A stretch of 64,000 nt of DNA from Alphaproteobacteria bacterium (GCA_018820205.1 JAHJOK010000075.1:62001-126000), one strand, 5' to 3'. Positions 9,395 through 18,015 are shown, counted from the stretch's first letter. Made by a program: numbers and translations. Notes: generated by a model from the letters alone, not told the origin.

Positions 9395-9775
9395 TCAGCG
9401 CGGCGGACGCGCCAGCCAGTCATCAACCTGGCCCACGCCGGCCGCGACGGCTTCGCGCCGCCGGGTCGCATCCAGCCGCGCCTGGCGTTCGGCCTCGGGC
9501 GAGTGCAGCGGCGTCGCGGCCAAGGGAATATAAGGTTCCGGGGCGCGCGCGGACCGGATCTCCATCTCGGTCAGGCGGCTCTCCAGCCGGTACTGGCGTG
9601 CGAACGCCGCCTGTTCGGCTGAACGCTGGCGCTGCAGTTCGATCGCGTCGCGATGCTGGTCGGCCATCCAGTCACCGACACGGGGCTGGCCCGGGCAGGC
9701 GACCTGGGCCGAGGCGGTCCCGGGGAGCATTGCGAGGACAGAGGCGGCGACAGAGGCGATCACGGCATCACGCAT
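9395..9775 (-). CDS. Small secreted hypothetical protein
   Basis: A 126-residue protein starting MRDAVIASVAAS with a clear Sec signal peptide cleaved near ASAQ (residue about 23). The mature part is a charged helical region rich in Arg, Gln and Ala (AIELQRQRSAEQAAF) followed by a proline-containing linker and WLARPPR at the end. A longer reading begins upstream but runs into the divergent pfpI leader. The ATG at 9775 places the signal peptide at the true N-terminus. No family recognised. Confidence 0.6.
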   Translation of the reverse strand: MRDAVIASVAASVLAMLPGTASAQVACPGQPRVGDWMADQHRDAIELQRQRSAEQAAFARQYRLESRLTEMEIRSARAPEPYIPLAATPLHSPEAERQARLDATRRREAVAAGVGQVDDWLARPPR

Positions 9776-9881
9776 GATCTCGAAATGGGGATCAGCGACC
9801 CGTCCGCCAAGCGTGGCCGCAACCCTATGGCGTCGAGGCGGTTTTCTGGACCGAACCCCATCAATGCAAAGGAGACCTCCC

Positions 9882-10490
9882 ATGGCCCATTCGCTCACCG
9901 GCAAGACCGTCGCCGTCCTCGCCACCGACGGCGTCGAGCAGATCGAACTGACCGATCCGGTCAAGGCGCTGAAACAGGCCGGGGCCCAGGTTCACGTCGT
10001 GTCGCCCAAGGGCGGTACAATCCAGGGTTTCAATCACCTGACGCCCGGCGACAAGATTCCCGTGGATGTCGTCCTGGCCGAGGCCGACGCCTCTAACTAT
10101 CACGCGCTGCTGCTGCCGGGCGGCGTCGCCAATCCGGACCAGTTGCGGGTCAACGAGGATGCGCTGACGTTCGTTCGAGCCTTCTTCGACGCCGGCAAGC
10201 CCGTCGCCGCCATCTGCCACGCGCCCTGGCTGCTGATCGACGCGGGCGTGGCCGAGGGCCGTCGCCTGACCAGCTACAAGACCCTGCGCACGGATCTTCG
10301 CAATGCCGGGGCCGAGGTGGTCGACGAAGAGGTGGTGGTGGATGACGGCCTGGTCACCAGCCGTTGTCCCGACGACATTCCCGCCTTCAATCGCAAGATG
10401 ATCGAGGAGATCGCCGAAGGCCGTCACGGTCACGGCGGCAAGGGCGGCCGGGCCGAACAGGGTCTGGAGGGTCTGCGCACCCTCAGCTGA
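9882..10490 (+). CDS. DJ-1/PfpI-family protein
   Basis: A 202-residue class I glutamine-amidotransferase-fold protein of the PfpI/YhbO group. The nucleophile elbow AAICHAPWLL carries the reactive cysteine followed by histidine. LPGGVANPDQLR supplies the oxyanion/glutamate-loop region and DDLVTSRCPDD-like VTSRCPDDIPAFN ends the core. Family members act as stress-protective chaperone or deglycase-like enzymes, and protease activity is debated. The start ATG is chosen because AAAGGAG lies eight bases ahead. The tail is extended and rich in glycine and histidine (GRHGHGGKGGR). Confidence 0.9.
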   Translation: MAHSLTGKTVAVLATDGVEQIELTDPVKALKQAGAQVHVVSPKGGTIQGFNHLTPGDKIPVDVVLAEADASNYHALLLPGGVANPDQLRVNEDALTFVRAFFDAGKPVAAICHAPWLLIDAGVAEGRRLTSYKTLRTDLRNAGAEVVDEEVVVDDGLVTSRCPDDIPAFNRKMIEEIAEGRHGHGGKGGRAEQGLEGLRTLS

Positions 10491-10493
10491 CCC

Positions 10494-11144
10494 TCAGTCG
10501 AGGGCGAAGACCGAACTGCGTTTGATCGCGAAATCCTCGAGCTCGCGAGTCGTCGGCACCTGATATTCCGCCAGCAGGGTCAGGCCCTCGGTGCGGAAAT
10601 AGGTTCGGTGCGGGTCGCCGATCAGGACGCGCGACCCCTGCGCGCGCGCAAGCCTCAGCCAGACCATGACCCGCTCGGTCATCGGCTTCTCGTAGCAGAC
10701 GTCGCCGGCCAGGATGACATCGACGCGCGGCGGATCGGCGTCCAGCAGGTCGTGGTTGGTGAACGCCATCGCGACGTCGTTGGCCTGGGCGTTCAGGGCG
10801 ACCGCCGCGCCGCAGAAGGGGTCGATGTCGGCGCCGATCACCCTGTCCGCGCCGGCCTTCAGCGCCGCGATCCCGACCAGGCCGGACCCGGTGGCGAAGT
10901 CCAGCACGGTCTTGCCCGCGACATCCGCGGGATTGTCCAGCAGCCAGCGCGCCAGCCCCTGACCGCCCGACCAGGCGAAGGCCCAGAAGGGCGGCGGCAG
11001 GCCGAGTTGATCCAGCTCCGCCTCGGTCAATTTCCAGATCGGCGTGATCTCGTCGGCCAGCCACAGCGAAATCTCCGGCGCATGCGGCACGGCCTGTAGC
11101 CGCGTGTTGGCCAGGATGAAGGCGGCGGGATCGGTGATGGTCAC
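10494..11144 (-). CDS. Putative ETF-beta lysine methyltransferase
   Basis: A 216-residue class I SAM methyltransferase. The SAM site is TVLDFATGSGLVGIAALKAGA, followed by GADIDPFC (acidic loop) and DVILAGDVCYE. The upstream PPFWAFAWSGGQGLARWLLDNP strongly resembles METTL20/ETFBKMT and its bacterial homologues, which methylate lysines on the beta subunit of electron-transfer flavoprotein and tune its contact with acyl-CoA dehydrogenases. The start is GTG, fixed by a 4-nt GTGA overlap with the upstream desaturase stop. The ETF assignment is by motif resemblance. Confidence 0.72.
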   Translation of the reverse strand: MTITDPAAFILANTRLQAVPHAPEISLWLADEITPIWKLTEAELDQLGLPPPFWAFAWSGGQGLARWLLDNPADVAGKTVLDFATGSGLVGIAALKAGADRVIGADIDPFCGAAVALNAQANDVAMAFTNHDLLDADPPRVDVILAGDVCYEKPMTERVMVWLRLARAQGSRVLIGDPHRTYFRTEGLTLLAEYQVPTTRELEDFAIKRSSVFALD

Positions 11145-12097
11145 GCGGGGTTGCGGACCCGTCCGGCCGAGGCCTGTCTCAGCACGCTGACATAGCCCGG
11201 TGCGATCTCCATCCGCCCGCCGGGCTCCGTCGCCCGGATCGCCCGGTGCAGTCGCGGCAGGTTCCAGCAGGGGACATGCATGAACAGGTGATGTTCGGCG
11301 TGGAAATTGACCCAGTAGGGGGCGATCAGCGCGCGTTCCCACCAGCTTGCACGCGTCGTGCGGGCAGCGCGGAACGGGTCGGTGGCCGAGCCCTCGACGC
11401 AGGCGTGTTCGGCGATGTTACGAAGGCGGGTCACCAGCGGGAACCAGGTCGCCATCGGCAGCAGCCACAGGGCGAAATACGCCCACCAGACCCCGGCCAG
11501 GGCCAGACCCAGCAGCAGGGCCGCATTGAACAGCAGGAATGGCGCGACCGAACGGCCGGTGACGATGGCCTCATAGTCGTGCGCCTCTCCGCTGGCCGCA
11601 CGTTTGCGCAGCATGGCCAGCGGCAGCAGCACCCGCTGTTTGAAGAAGGTCTGACCGGTCAGGTCGCGGATCATCTTGCGCCGCAGCGACGCGCCCGAGA
11701 CGGGGAAGGGCGCCGACAACACCAGATCGGGGTCTTCCGCCTGCTGGGCGAACCGGTGATGCGACAGGTGATAGGGGCGATAGGCATTCAATGACGCGCC
11801 GATGGGCGTGGCGCACAGCCAGTGACCGAGAAAGTCGTTCAGCTTCAGGTTCCTGGCCAGGGCCCCATGCGCGGCCTCGTGCATCAGGATCGCCAGACCC
11901 AGCTGGCGCGTGCCGATGATCATGACGCACAGCGGGATCAGGATCGGCTGCCACACGCCGACGACGATGCTCAGGGCGATGACGCCCCAGGCGTGAACGA
12001 CCAGCAGCGACCCCTTCCATGCCGAACGCGACTGGAACGGCGCCCATTGATCGGGCGTGAACAGCTGGTTTGGAGAGATGCGCGGAGCGGCGGCCAT
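11141..12097 (-). CDS. Fatty acid desaturase family protein
   Basis: A 318-residue integral membrane di-iron enzyme. Three histidine clusters are present: HEAAH (73-77), HLSHH (110-114) and HAEHH (about 262-266), separated by hydrophobic helices (about 30-65 and 185-215). This arrangement is that of membrane desaturases and hydroxylases (PF00487). The 4-nt overlap with the downstream methyltransferase implies coupled expression. The substrate (acyl lipid, carotenoid or another) cannot be read from sequence. Confidence 0.85.
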   Translation of the reverse strand: MAAAPRISPNQLFTPDQWAPFQSRSAWKGSLLVVHAWGVIALSIVVGVWQPILIPLCVMIIGTRQLGLAILMHEAAHGALARNLKLNDFLGHWLCATPIGASLNAYRPYHLSHHRFAQQAEDPDLVLSAPFPVSGASLRRKMIRDLTGQTFFKQRVLLPLAMLRKRAASGEAHDYEAIVTGRSVAPFLLFNAALLLGLALAGVWWAYFALWLLPMATWFPLVTRLRNIAEHACVEGSATDPFRAARTTRASWWERALIAPYWVNFHAEHHLFMHVPCWNLPRLHRAIRATEPGGRMEIAPGYVSVLRQASAGRVRNPA

Positions 12098-12157
12098 GGG
12101 TCGAACATTAGGCCGCGCGGCGGCATCGACAAAGTCCGGATAGCGCCAGCGCGCGCC

Positions 12158-12232
12158 GTCAGGACAGGCTTACAAAATGTCAGGTTGACACGACATCAAA
12201 GTCGAGTCAGGTTGTCCTGACACAAAGTCAGG
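12158..12232. promoter_or_regulatory. GTCAGG repeat cluster, candidate operator
   Basis: Four copies of GTCAGG occur in 75 bp before the small membrane/XRE operon, at 12158, 12179, 12206 and 12227. The third copy is half of a perfect inverted repeat, GTCAGG-TTGT-CCTGAC (12206-12221). Another GTCAGG occurs right after the XRE gene (12845). The density and palindrome suggest binding of the XRE regulator encoded in this operon, a typical autoregulatory layout. Inference only. Confidence 0.5.
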
Positions 12233-12242
12233 AGCACACGAC

Positions 12243-12644
12243 ATGACCACCTGGAGCCAAGGCACCCCCGCCGAGCGGAAATACGTCATCCGAACCATGG
12301 CCTTCACCATCCCGTATGTGGCGGTCAACATCGCCGCGATCTTCGGCATCTTCGATGAGATAATCGGCAAGCCGGCGGCCTGGGGGCTCGCCGCGGCGGT
12401 TTCCGCGCCGATCCTGGGGTGGATCTGGTCGATCCTGACCCTGATGAAGAACTCCGACGAGTTCATGCGCGCCGTTCTGGCGAAGCGCTTCGTCGTTTCG
12501 GCAGGCATCGCCATGGCCGTCGCCAGTTTCTGGGGCTTCGGCGAAAGCTACGCCAACGCGCCCCACATCCCGAACTGGATGATCTTCCCGCTGTTCTGGG
12601 CCTGCTTCGGCATCGTCACCCCCTTCATCCGGACGTCACGCTGA
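12243..12644 (+). CDS. Small multi-pass membrane protein
   Basis: A 133-residue hydrophobic protein with about four predicted membrane segments (around 20-38, 46-66, 82-102 and 108-127). No enzymatic motif is seen. Its TGA overlaps the ATG of the XRE regulator gene by one base (TGATG). Such two-gene units, a small membrane protein of unknown role plus a 65-residue XRE protein, recur in bacteria. Confidence 0.75.
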   Translation: MTTWSQGTPAERKYVIRTMAFTIPYVAVNIAAIFGIFDEIIGKPAAWGLAAAVSAPILGWIWSILTLMKNSDEFMRAVLAKRFVVSAGIAMAVASFWGFGESYANAPHIPNWMIFPLFWACFGIVTPFIRTSR

Positions 12645-12841
12645 TGAAGAACCGCCTGAAACTGCTCCGAACGGAGAAGGGCTGGACGCAGGAACAACTG
12701 GGCCAGGCCCTGGGCGTCTCGCGCCAGGCCGTCAACGCCCTGGAAACCGAGAAACACGACCCTTCGCTTGATCTCGCCTACCGCATCGCCGTGTTGTTCG
12801 GCCGCCCGGTCGAACAGATTTTCGACAATCCCCACGCCTGA
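12644..12841 (+). CDS. XRE-family small transcriptional regulator
   Basis: A 65-residue protein that is a single helix-turn-helix: LKLLRTEKGWTQEQLGQ, then LGVSRQAVNALE as the recognition region, then PSLDLAYRIAVLFGRPVEQIF. It belongs to the compact YgzD-like XRE group. It is translationally coupled to the membrane protein upstream (TGATG junction). The GTCAGG repeats before the operon and directly after this gene are the natural candidate binding sites. Confidence 0.9.
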   Translation: MKNRLKLLRTEKGWTQEQLGQALGVSRQAVNALETEKHDPSLDLAYRIAVLFGRPVEQIFDNPHA

Positions 12842-12867
12842 CGCCGTCAGGATAACCTTACAAGGAC

Positions 12868-13815
12868 ATGATCATGCTGCATCACCGCCATTTCGTCGGG
12901 CGTTCGACCCTGCGCGCCCTGTTCCTGGCCTCGGCCGCCGCGCTTGCGATCGGGGGCGTGGTCGCCGCCATCCCCGCCCAGGCTGAAACGCTTCCGGCGA
13001 CCCAGGCCGCCGCCTTCACCTCCGACCGGCTCTCGGTCGAGGTGGTCGGGTCCGGCCCCGACGTCATCCTGATCCCCGGCCTGGCCTCGTCTCGCGAGGT
13101 CTGGCGTCCGCTGGCCACGCGGCTGTCGGCCACCCACCGCGTGCATCTGGTCCAGCTGGCGGGTTTCGCCGGCGAACCCTGGAGCCACGGCGACGGCCCG
13201 TTCGTCGCGCCCGAGGTCGAGGAACTGGCTCGCTATATCGCAGAGGCCGGTCTGGAGCAGCCCGCCGTCATCGGCCATTCGATGGGCGGCCTCAGCGGCC
13301 TGCTGCTGGCCCAGTCGCACCCCGACCGCGTCGGGCGGCTGATGGTCGTCGACGCCCTGCCGTTCTACAGCGCCATGTTCGGCCCGACCGTGACGGCCGA
13401 GGCGGCCCGGCCGTTCGCGGCCCAGGCGGCGGCAGGCATCCTGGCGGCGGACGAGGCGAGCTTCCGTGCGCAGCAGGCGCAGACGGCCGCCAGTCTGGCC
13501 CGCGATCCGGCCATGCGCGAAAACATCGTCGACTGGTCGATGGCCAGCGACCGGCACGCATTCGCCGCCGCCATGACGGACGTGATGACGACCGACGCCC
13601 GCCCGGGTCTGGCCGCCATGACCACGCCGGTCACGGCCCTCTACGCCGCCGACGCCGACGGCGGCCCGCCCCCGGCGATGGCGCAGGCTATGTGGGAGAG
13701 CCAGTACGCCGCCCTGCCGAACGTGGAACTGGTCGGGGTGAACGACAGCCGCCACTTCATCATGGCCGATCAGCCGGAACGGTTCGACGAGATCGTGGAT
13801 GCGTTCCTGAAATGA
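12868..13815 (+). CDS. Secreted alpha/beta hydrolase
   Basis: A 315-residue alpha/beta-hydrolase with a signal peptide (hydrophobic residues about 18-38, cleavage near AQAE). The oxyanion turn is IPGLASS, the nucleophile elbow GHSMGGL (serine) and the C-terminal histidine lies in NDSRHFIM. The catalytic acid is probably in ALYAADADG. Substrate unknown; periplasmic lipase/esterase-like role inferred. It follows the XRE gene by 26 bp and may be part of that operon. Confidence 0.85.
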   Translation: MIMLHHRHFVGRSTLRALFLASAAALAIGGVVAAIPAQAETLPATQAAAFTSDRLSVEVVGSGPDVILIPGLASSREVWRPLATRLSATHRVHLVQLAGFAGEPWSHGDGPFVAPEVEELARYIAEAGLEQPAVIGHSMGGLSGLLLAQSHPDRVGRLMVVDALPFYSAMFGPTVTAEAARPFAAQAAAGILAADEASFRAQQAQTAASLARDPAMRENIVDWSMASDRHAFAAAMTDVMTTDARPGLAAMTTPVTALYAADADGGPPPAMAQAMWESQYAALPNVELVGVNDSRHFIMADQPERFDEIVDAFLK

Positions 13816-14637
13816 TCAGGCCGCCGGGGGTTTCGGCGCCCCGGCGAACTCGTCGGCATAGGCGGGGGCCAACAGGGTTCGGAAGGCGGCCTGGGGCACG
13901 GTGACCTCATAGCTGCCTTCCGAATAGGGGCCGACCATATAGGGGCCGATCAGGAAGGTCAGGCCGCCCGCCTTGCCCGGCGCGACCCCGGGCGCCAGGA
14001 CGAAGGGCGTGGCGGCCGCGCGCGGGCAGTTCCAGTCGGCGCTGGTCAGGCTGATGGTCTGGGCGGCGGGGTCGCGCTTTTTCTTCTCGGCGTTGACGGC
14101 GGCGCACAGGGCGGCGTCCAGAGCGCTCAGGTCGCTTCCCTTGGTGAACAGGTCCGGCCCCGCGATCTCGCGCTTCAGGGCCTTGTCCCACAGGATCGCC
14201 GAGAACGAGGCGTTGGGGTGGGCGCCGCCGGTGTATTCGCTGACCGTCCGGATCAGGCTGAACAGCTTGCCGGTCTCGGCGCCGGGCGTGACTTCGATGG
14301 TCTTGTCATAGGGCGGCTGGCCCGCATCGCCGCCGGCCTCGGTGCGGTCGGCCTGGGCCCCCTCGGTGAACTGACGCAGGTCGCGGACGCCGGCGGCATA
14401 CAGGCGGGCGTGCAGGTCGGGCTGGGACTTGATCGCGACTGGCAGGGTCAGGCTGACCTCGGCGAACGGGGTCTTGGATTCGAAGGCCATGGGGGCGGCG
14501 GCCTCGGCCGGGGTCACGGCGGCGGGCGCGCCGGGGGCCGGCGCAGCCGGCTGTGTCTGATCGCGATCCCGGTTGCAGGCGGCCAGCGTCGCGGCGGCTG
14601 CGAGACAGACAAGGGCGAGGCGGGGCGAAACGGTCAT
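13816..14637 (-). CDS. DUF3298/DUF4163-type lipoprotein
   Basis: A 273-residue lipoprotein with lipobox LAAC (residues about 18-21). After an Ala/Pro linker the fold follows the PdaC/RsiV-like pattern: a DUF4163-like N-half (TPFAEVSLTLP onward) and a DUF3298-like C-half (FLIGPYMVGPYSEGSYEVTVP). YTGGAHPN is the usual family signature. These domains occur in periplasmic peptidoglycan-associated proteins and anti-sigma sensors. It ends exactly one base after the convergent hydrolase stop. Confidence 0.8.
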   Translation of the reverse strand: MTVSPRLALVCLAAAATLAACNRDRDQTQPAAPAPGAPAAVTPAEAAAPMAFESKTPFAEVSLTLPVAIKSQPDLHARLYAAGVRDLRQFTEGAQADRTEAGGDAGQPPYDKTIEVTPGAETGKLFSLIRTVSEYTGGAHPNASFSAILWDKALKREIAGPDLFTKGSDLSALDAALCAAVNAEKKKRDPAAQTISLTSADWNCPRAAATPFVLAPGVAPGKAGGLTFLIGPYMVGPYSEGSYEVTVPQAAFRTLLAPAYADEFAGAPKPPAA

Positions 14638-14649
14638 GGCGAACTCCGG

Positions 14650-15684
14650 TCAGAGGCTGAGTGATAGCCCGCCCAGGGCGATGGCCGCCAGCAGAACCAG
14701 CCCCGCCTCGCGGTTTGACTTGAACAGTTTCAGCGCCAGAACGCCGTCATCGGGCCGCAACGACCGCACCTGCCAGGCCAGATGCAGGCCATAGGCGACC
14801 ATCACGACGAAGAACGGCAGCCACAACCCCGCCGCCACGCCGGCCAGCCCGACCGACAGCACCGACAGGCCGTAGAAGATCGCGACGCCGCCCTTCACGT
14901 CCTTGCCCAGACGGCGCGCCGAGGACTTCACCCCGACCATGGCGTCGTCCTCGATGTCCTGAAGCGCGTAGATGGTGTCGTAGCCGAGGGTCCAGAACAC
15001 GCCTCCGAGGTAGAGGAGAATGGCCGCAGGCCACAGCGCTAGTGGCGACGCCGCAGGTTCAATCCGACAGGGCTGGATCACACCGTCCCACGCGCACAAC
15101 TCGAGCGTGGTCGCGGCATAAAACAAGGAGGCGATCACCGATCCGGAGAGAGCCGCCGCATATCCCATCAGCGCGCCCCAGTTGAATGTCAGCCCCAGCC
15201 ACGCCTGCGGCCACCAGGTGATCCGCTTCATGAAGGGATAGGCCGCCACCAGCGCCAGCGACCCGACGCCCAGCAGCACCGCCGTCAGGTTCAGGGTCAG
15301 CAGGATCAACAAACTGGCCAGACTGCACCCGACCACGAACCCCCAGGCCTGTTTGACGCTGATCCGGCCGGACGGGATCGGGCGGGCGGCCGTCCTGGCG
15401 ACCTGTGCGTCGATGTCGCGGTCGACGATGTCGTTGAAGGCGCAGCCCGCCGCCCGCATCAGACAGGCTCCGATGGCGAACCCGACGAACAACCAGACGT
15501 CATAGGCGGTGGGCGCCCTCTGCGCCGACGCCAGCGCCAGGGCGATCCCCTGCCACCCAGGCAGCAGCAACAGCCAGATGCCGATGGGCCGGTCGAACCG
15601 TCCCAGCTTCAGCCAGGGCTTCAGCGCCTCGGGCGCACGGGCGTCGACCCAGTTCTGGCCGGCGTCGGGGAGGGGGGCGGACAT
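14650..15684 (-). CDS. ubiA: 4-hydroxybenzoate polyprenyltransferase with internal insertion
   Basis: A 344-residue membrane prenyltransferase that attaches the polyprenyl tail to 4-hydroxybenzoate in ubiquinone synthesis. The Mg/diphosphate motifs are NDIVDRDID (84-92) and YDTIYALQDIEDD. About eight to nine membrane helices are present. Between GYAAALS and PLALWPAA there is a 33-residue stretch (about 181-213, with LELCAWDGVIQPCRIEP) that interrupts a loop normally continuous in UbiA, so the protein is longer than the usual 290-315. The frame is kept. It is either a lineage-specific loop or an insertion. Confidence 0.92.
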   Translation of the reverse strand: MSAPLPDAGQNWVDARAPEALKPWLKLGRFDRPIGIWLLLLPGWQGIALALASAQRAPTAYDVWLFVGFAIGACLMRAAGCAFNDIVDRDIDAQVARTAARPIPSGRISVKQAWGFVVGCSLASLLILLTLNLTAVLLGVGSLALVAAYPFMKRITWWPQAWLGLTFNWGALMGYAAALSGSVIASLFYAATTLELCAWDGVIQPCRIEPAASPLALWPAAILLYLGGVFWTLGYDTIYALQDIEDDAMVGVKSSARRLGKDVKGGVAIFYGLSVLSVGLAGVAAGLWLPFFVVMVAYGLHLAWQVRSLRPDDGVLALKLFKSNREAGLVLLAAIALGGLSLSL

Positions 15685-15720
15685 GGGGCGCAGATAGCAC
15701 TCCGCCCGCCCGACGTCAGG

Positions 15721-16188
15721 TCACAGGTTCAGCCGCCCACGCGCGTCCATCGCCAGATAGAGGCAGATGGCCAGCAGCCCGACGTCCTTGGCCAGGAACT
15801 GGCCCGTCGATCCCAGCGCCGGAAATCCATACCCGTCTGCCACGATGCCGGGGGCGGTGAAGAAGAAGCTCAGCGTCACCAGGAAGGTCGCCACCCCCAT
15901 CAGGGCCCCGACCAGTCCGGCCCAAGGGCATCGGCCGCCGAGCGCGATCAGGGCGCCGGCCGTGACTTCCAGCACGCCGATGACGGCCGACGCCCCGCCG
16001 ACCCCGACCAGCGGATACAGCCAGCCGAACAGCCAGTAGTCCTCGGCGATCCCCCTGACCCCCTCGGCCTCGTACGGCAGGAATTTCATGTAGCCGAACC
16101 ACAGCAGGATCAGCGCGATCCCGAAACGCAGCGCGGCCCGACCGTCGAGGCGGCCGTCAAGACGGGGGGTGGACAAGGATTCGATCAT
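15721..16188 (-). CDS. DUF417 family membrane protein
   Basis: A 155-residue protein with four membrane helices. FGIALILLWFGYMKF and the later FFFTAPGI and GRFLAKDVGLL-like STGQFLAKDVGLLAICLY match the DUF417/YkgB (RclC-like) family, which is linked in enterobacteria to reactive-chlorine resistance. No biochemical role is established. The gene lies 36 bp upstream of ubiA on the same strand. Confidence 0.88.
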   Translation of the reverse strand: MIESLSTPRLDGRLDGRAALRFGIALILLWFGYMKFLPYEAEGVRGIAEDYWLFGWLYPLVGVGGASAVIGVLEVTAGALIALGGRCPWAGLVGALMGVATFLVTLSFFFTAPGIVADGYGFPALGSTGQFLAKDVGLLAICLYLAMDARGRLNL

Positions 16189-16250
16189 GGCGGCTCCGGC
16201 GATGCACGGAGCCCCATTCGCCGGGCGCCGCCCGAAGGTTACGGCAAAGC

Positions 16251-16700
16251 TCAGCCGCGCCGCACCAGGATCACGCCGCCGATCACCAGGGCGACGCCGG
16301 CCAGCCGGGTCAGGCTGATCGGGTTCTGCGGCACCCCCAGCGCGCCGAAATGATCCAGGGCGAGACTGATGATCAGCTGACCCGCAACCATCAGGGTAAT
16401 CGTCGTCGCCACGCCCAGTTTCGGCACGGCCCAGGCCGCCGAAACCACGAAGATCGCGCCATACAGGCCGCCGACCCAGGTGAACCAGGGCAGGCTACGG
16501 GTCGCGACCATGTCCGGTCGGGCGTGCAGGGCGGCCGCCAGAATACCCAGGGCGGCCGTGCCCACGGCGAACGACACAAAGGCGGCATTGACGGGTCCGG
16601 CCACGGCCCCGGCCAGTTTCGCGTTCGTGGGGGCCTGCAGCGCCGTGGCGCCTCCGGCCAGGACGACGGCCAGCATGGCCAGATAGGGAGCGAAATTCAT
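16251..16700 (-). CDS. DMT transporter family protein (YdcZ/DUF606)
   Basis: A 149-residue protein with five hydrophobic helices. TALQAPTNAKL near the N-terminus and the closing LTRLAGVALVIGGVILVRRG are hallmarks of the half-size DUF606 branch of the drug/metabolite transporter superfamily, which probably functions as a dimer. Substrate unknown. It lies nine bases downstream of the Nudix gene, suggesting an operon. Confidence 0.88.
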   Translation of the reverse strand: MNFAPYLAMLAVVLAGGATALQAPTNAKLAGAVAGPVNAAFVSFAVGTAALGILAAALHARPDMVATRSLPWFTWVGGLYGAIFVVSAAWAVPKLGVATTITLMVAGQLIISLALDHFGALGVPQNPISLTRLAGVALVIGGVILVRRG

Positions 16701-16709
16701 GCTTCGCCT

Positions 16710-17180
16710 CTACCAGCGCGGATCGATCGGCGCACCGTCGAACATTTCGTTCAGTCGCGACCGGGTCGAGCGGTGGGCGTCGGCGGGCAGGGCGGAGGGA
16801 TGAAACCAGCCGGTCTCGGCGATCTCGCCGTGATGGGTCAGTTCGCCCGGGTCGAAGGCGTCGAAGCGATAGACCAGCACATGATCGCCGCGAAAGAATC
16901 GCTCGTTGGAATGGACCGAGACCAGCCGGCCCCGCGCGGTGGCCCGGAGCCCCGTCTCCTCGAACAGTTCACGGGCGGCCGCGTCGCCGGTGGTCTCGCC
17001 CCGATCGACCCCGCCGCCCGGCAGCCACCAGCCCGCCAGATAGGTGTGACGCACCAGCATGACCCGTCCCTCGGCATCGACCGCGACGGCGCGCACGCCC
17101 AGGGTCATGCCGCGCACCAGTCTCGATACCGCGAAGAAAATGGGCCGGGTGAAGGGTTCGATTCGCACGCGCCAGGGCAT
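16710..17180 (-). CDS. Nudix hydrolase
   Basis: A 156-residue Nudix enzyme. The Nudix box runs through GGVDRGETTGDAAARELFEE and TGL, with all Mg-binding glutamates present. It is preceded by YLAGWWLPGG, a context common in general NUDIX hydrolases acting on nucleoside-diphosphate derivatives; the exact substrate is not evident. Probably co-transcribed with the DMT protein. Confidence 0.9.
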   Translation of the reverse strand: MPWRVRIEPFTRPIFFAVSRLVRGMTLGVRAVAVDAEGRVMLVRHTYLAGWWLPGGGVDRGETTGDAAARELFEETGLRATARGRLVSVHSNERFFRGDHVLVYRFDAFDPGELTHHGEIAETGWFHPSALPADAHRSTRSRLNEMFDGAPIDPRW

Positions 17181-17227
17181 GGGTCGTCTGTGCCAGAGTT
17201 CGGCAGCGGACCCAACTTGCGTCCCCC

Positions 17228-17250
17228 ATTAATTCGACTATTCTGGAAGT
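17228..17250. promoter_or_regulatory. Candidate ArsR operator/promoter
   Basis: Just before the arsR ATG lies an AT-rich stretch with an imperfect dyad, TTC(gactattctg)GAA, inside ATTAATTCGACTATTCTGG. ArsR proteins bind such dyads over their own promoter and leave on binding arsenite. Weak palindromicity; supported mainly by position. Confidence 0.35.
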
Positions 17251-17586
17251 ATGGAATCAGAGAAGGCGTTGCTGGGGTTCGCGGCCCTGGCGCAATCGAC
17301 CCGGCTGGACGTGGTGCGCGCCCTCGTCAGCTGTGAACCGGATGGGCTGAGGGCGGGAAACCTGGCCGAGCGCTTGTCGGTGCCCGCCAATACGCTGTCG
17401 TCGCACCTCAACATCCTGTCACAGGCCGGTCTGGTCCGTGCGGAGCGAGCCGGGCGCGCCGTCACCTACAGGATTTGCCTGGATCAACTGAGGGGGCTGG
17501 TGCTGTTCCTGCTTCAGGACTGCTGCGGGGGCCGAACCGACCTCTGCGAGCCTCTTCTGGCGGATCTGGCCGCCTGTCGCGCCTGA
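17251..17586 (+). CDS. arsR: ArsR-family arsenite-responsive repressor
   Basis: A 111-residue winged-helix repressor. The recognition region is VPANTLSSHLNILSQAGLVRAER. The metalloid site is probably the C-terminal cysteines in LLQDCCGGRTDLCE, unlike the alpha-3 CxC of E. coli ArsR but in line with ArsR types that use C-terminal cysteines. It heads an arsR-arsC-ACR3 operon with an 8-bp gap to arsC. Confidence 0.9.
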   Translation: MESEKALLGFAALAQSTRLDVVRALVSCEPDGLRAGNLAERLSVPANTLSSHLNILSQAGLVRAERAGRAVTYRICLDQLRGLVLFLLQDCCGGRTDLCEPLLADLAACRA

Positions 17587-17593
17587 GGAACCC

Positions 17594-18015
17594 ATGGACG
17601 TCGTCATCTATCACAACCCCGCCTGCGGAACGTCTCGCAACACGCTGGCCCTGATCCGTCATGCAGGCATCGAGCCGCACGTGGTCGAATATCTGAAAAC
17701 GCCGCCGTCCCGCGCCATGATCCAGCAGTTGGCCGGGCGCTCGGGCCAGCCGCTGCGAAACCTGCTGCGCCAGAAGGAAGTCGTGTTCGCAGAACTGGAC
17801 CTGGGTCGTTCAGATCTGACGGACACCCAGGTTCTCGATGCCGTCGAGGCCCACCCCGTTCTGCTGAACCGGCCGATCGTGATCACGCCTCTGGGGGTTC
17901 GACTGTGCCGACCGTCCGAGGCGGTGCTTGATCTGTTGCCGGCGAACGGCCTCGGTCCCTTCGTCAAGGAAGACGGCGAGGTCGTGATCGATCAGGCCGG
18001 ACGGCGGGTGCGCTG

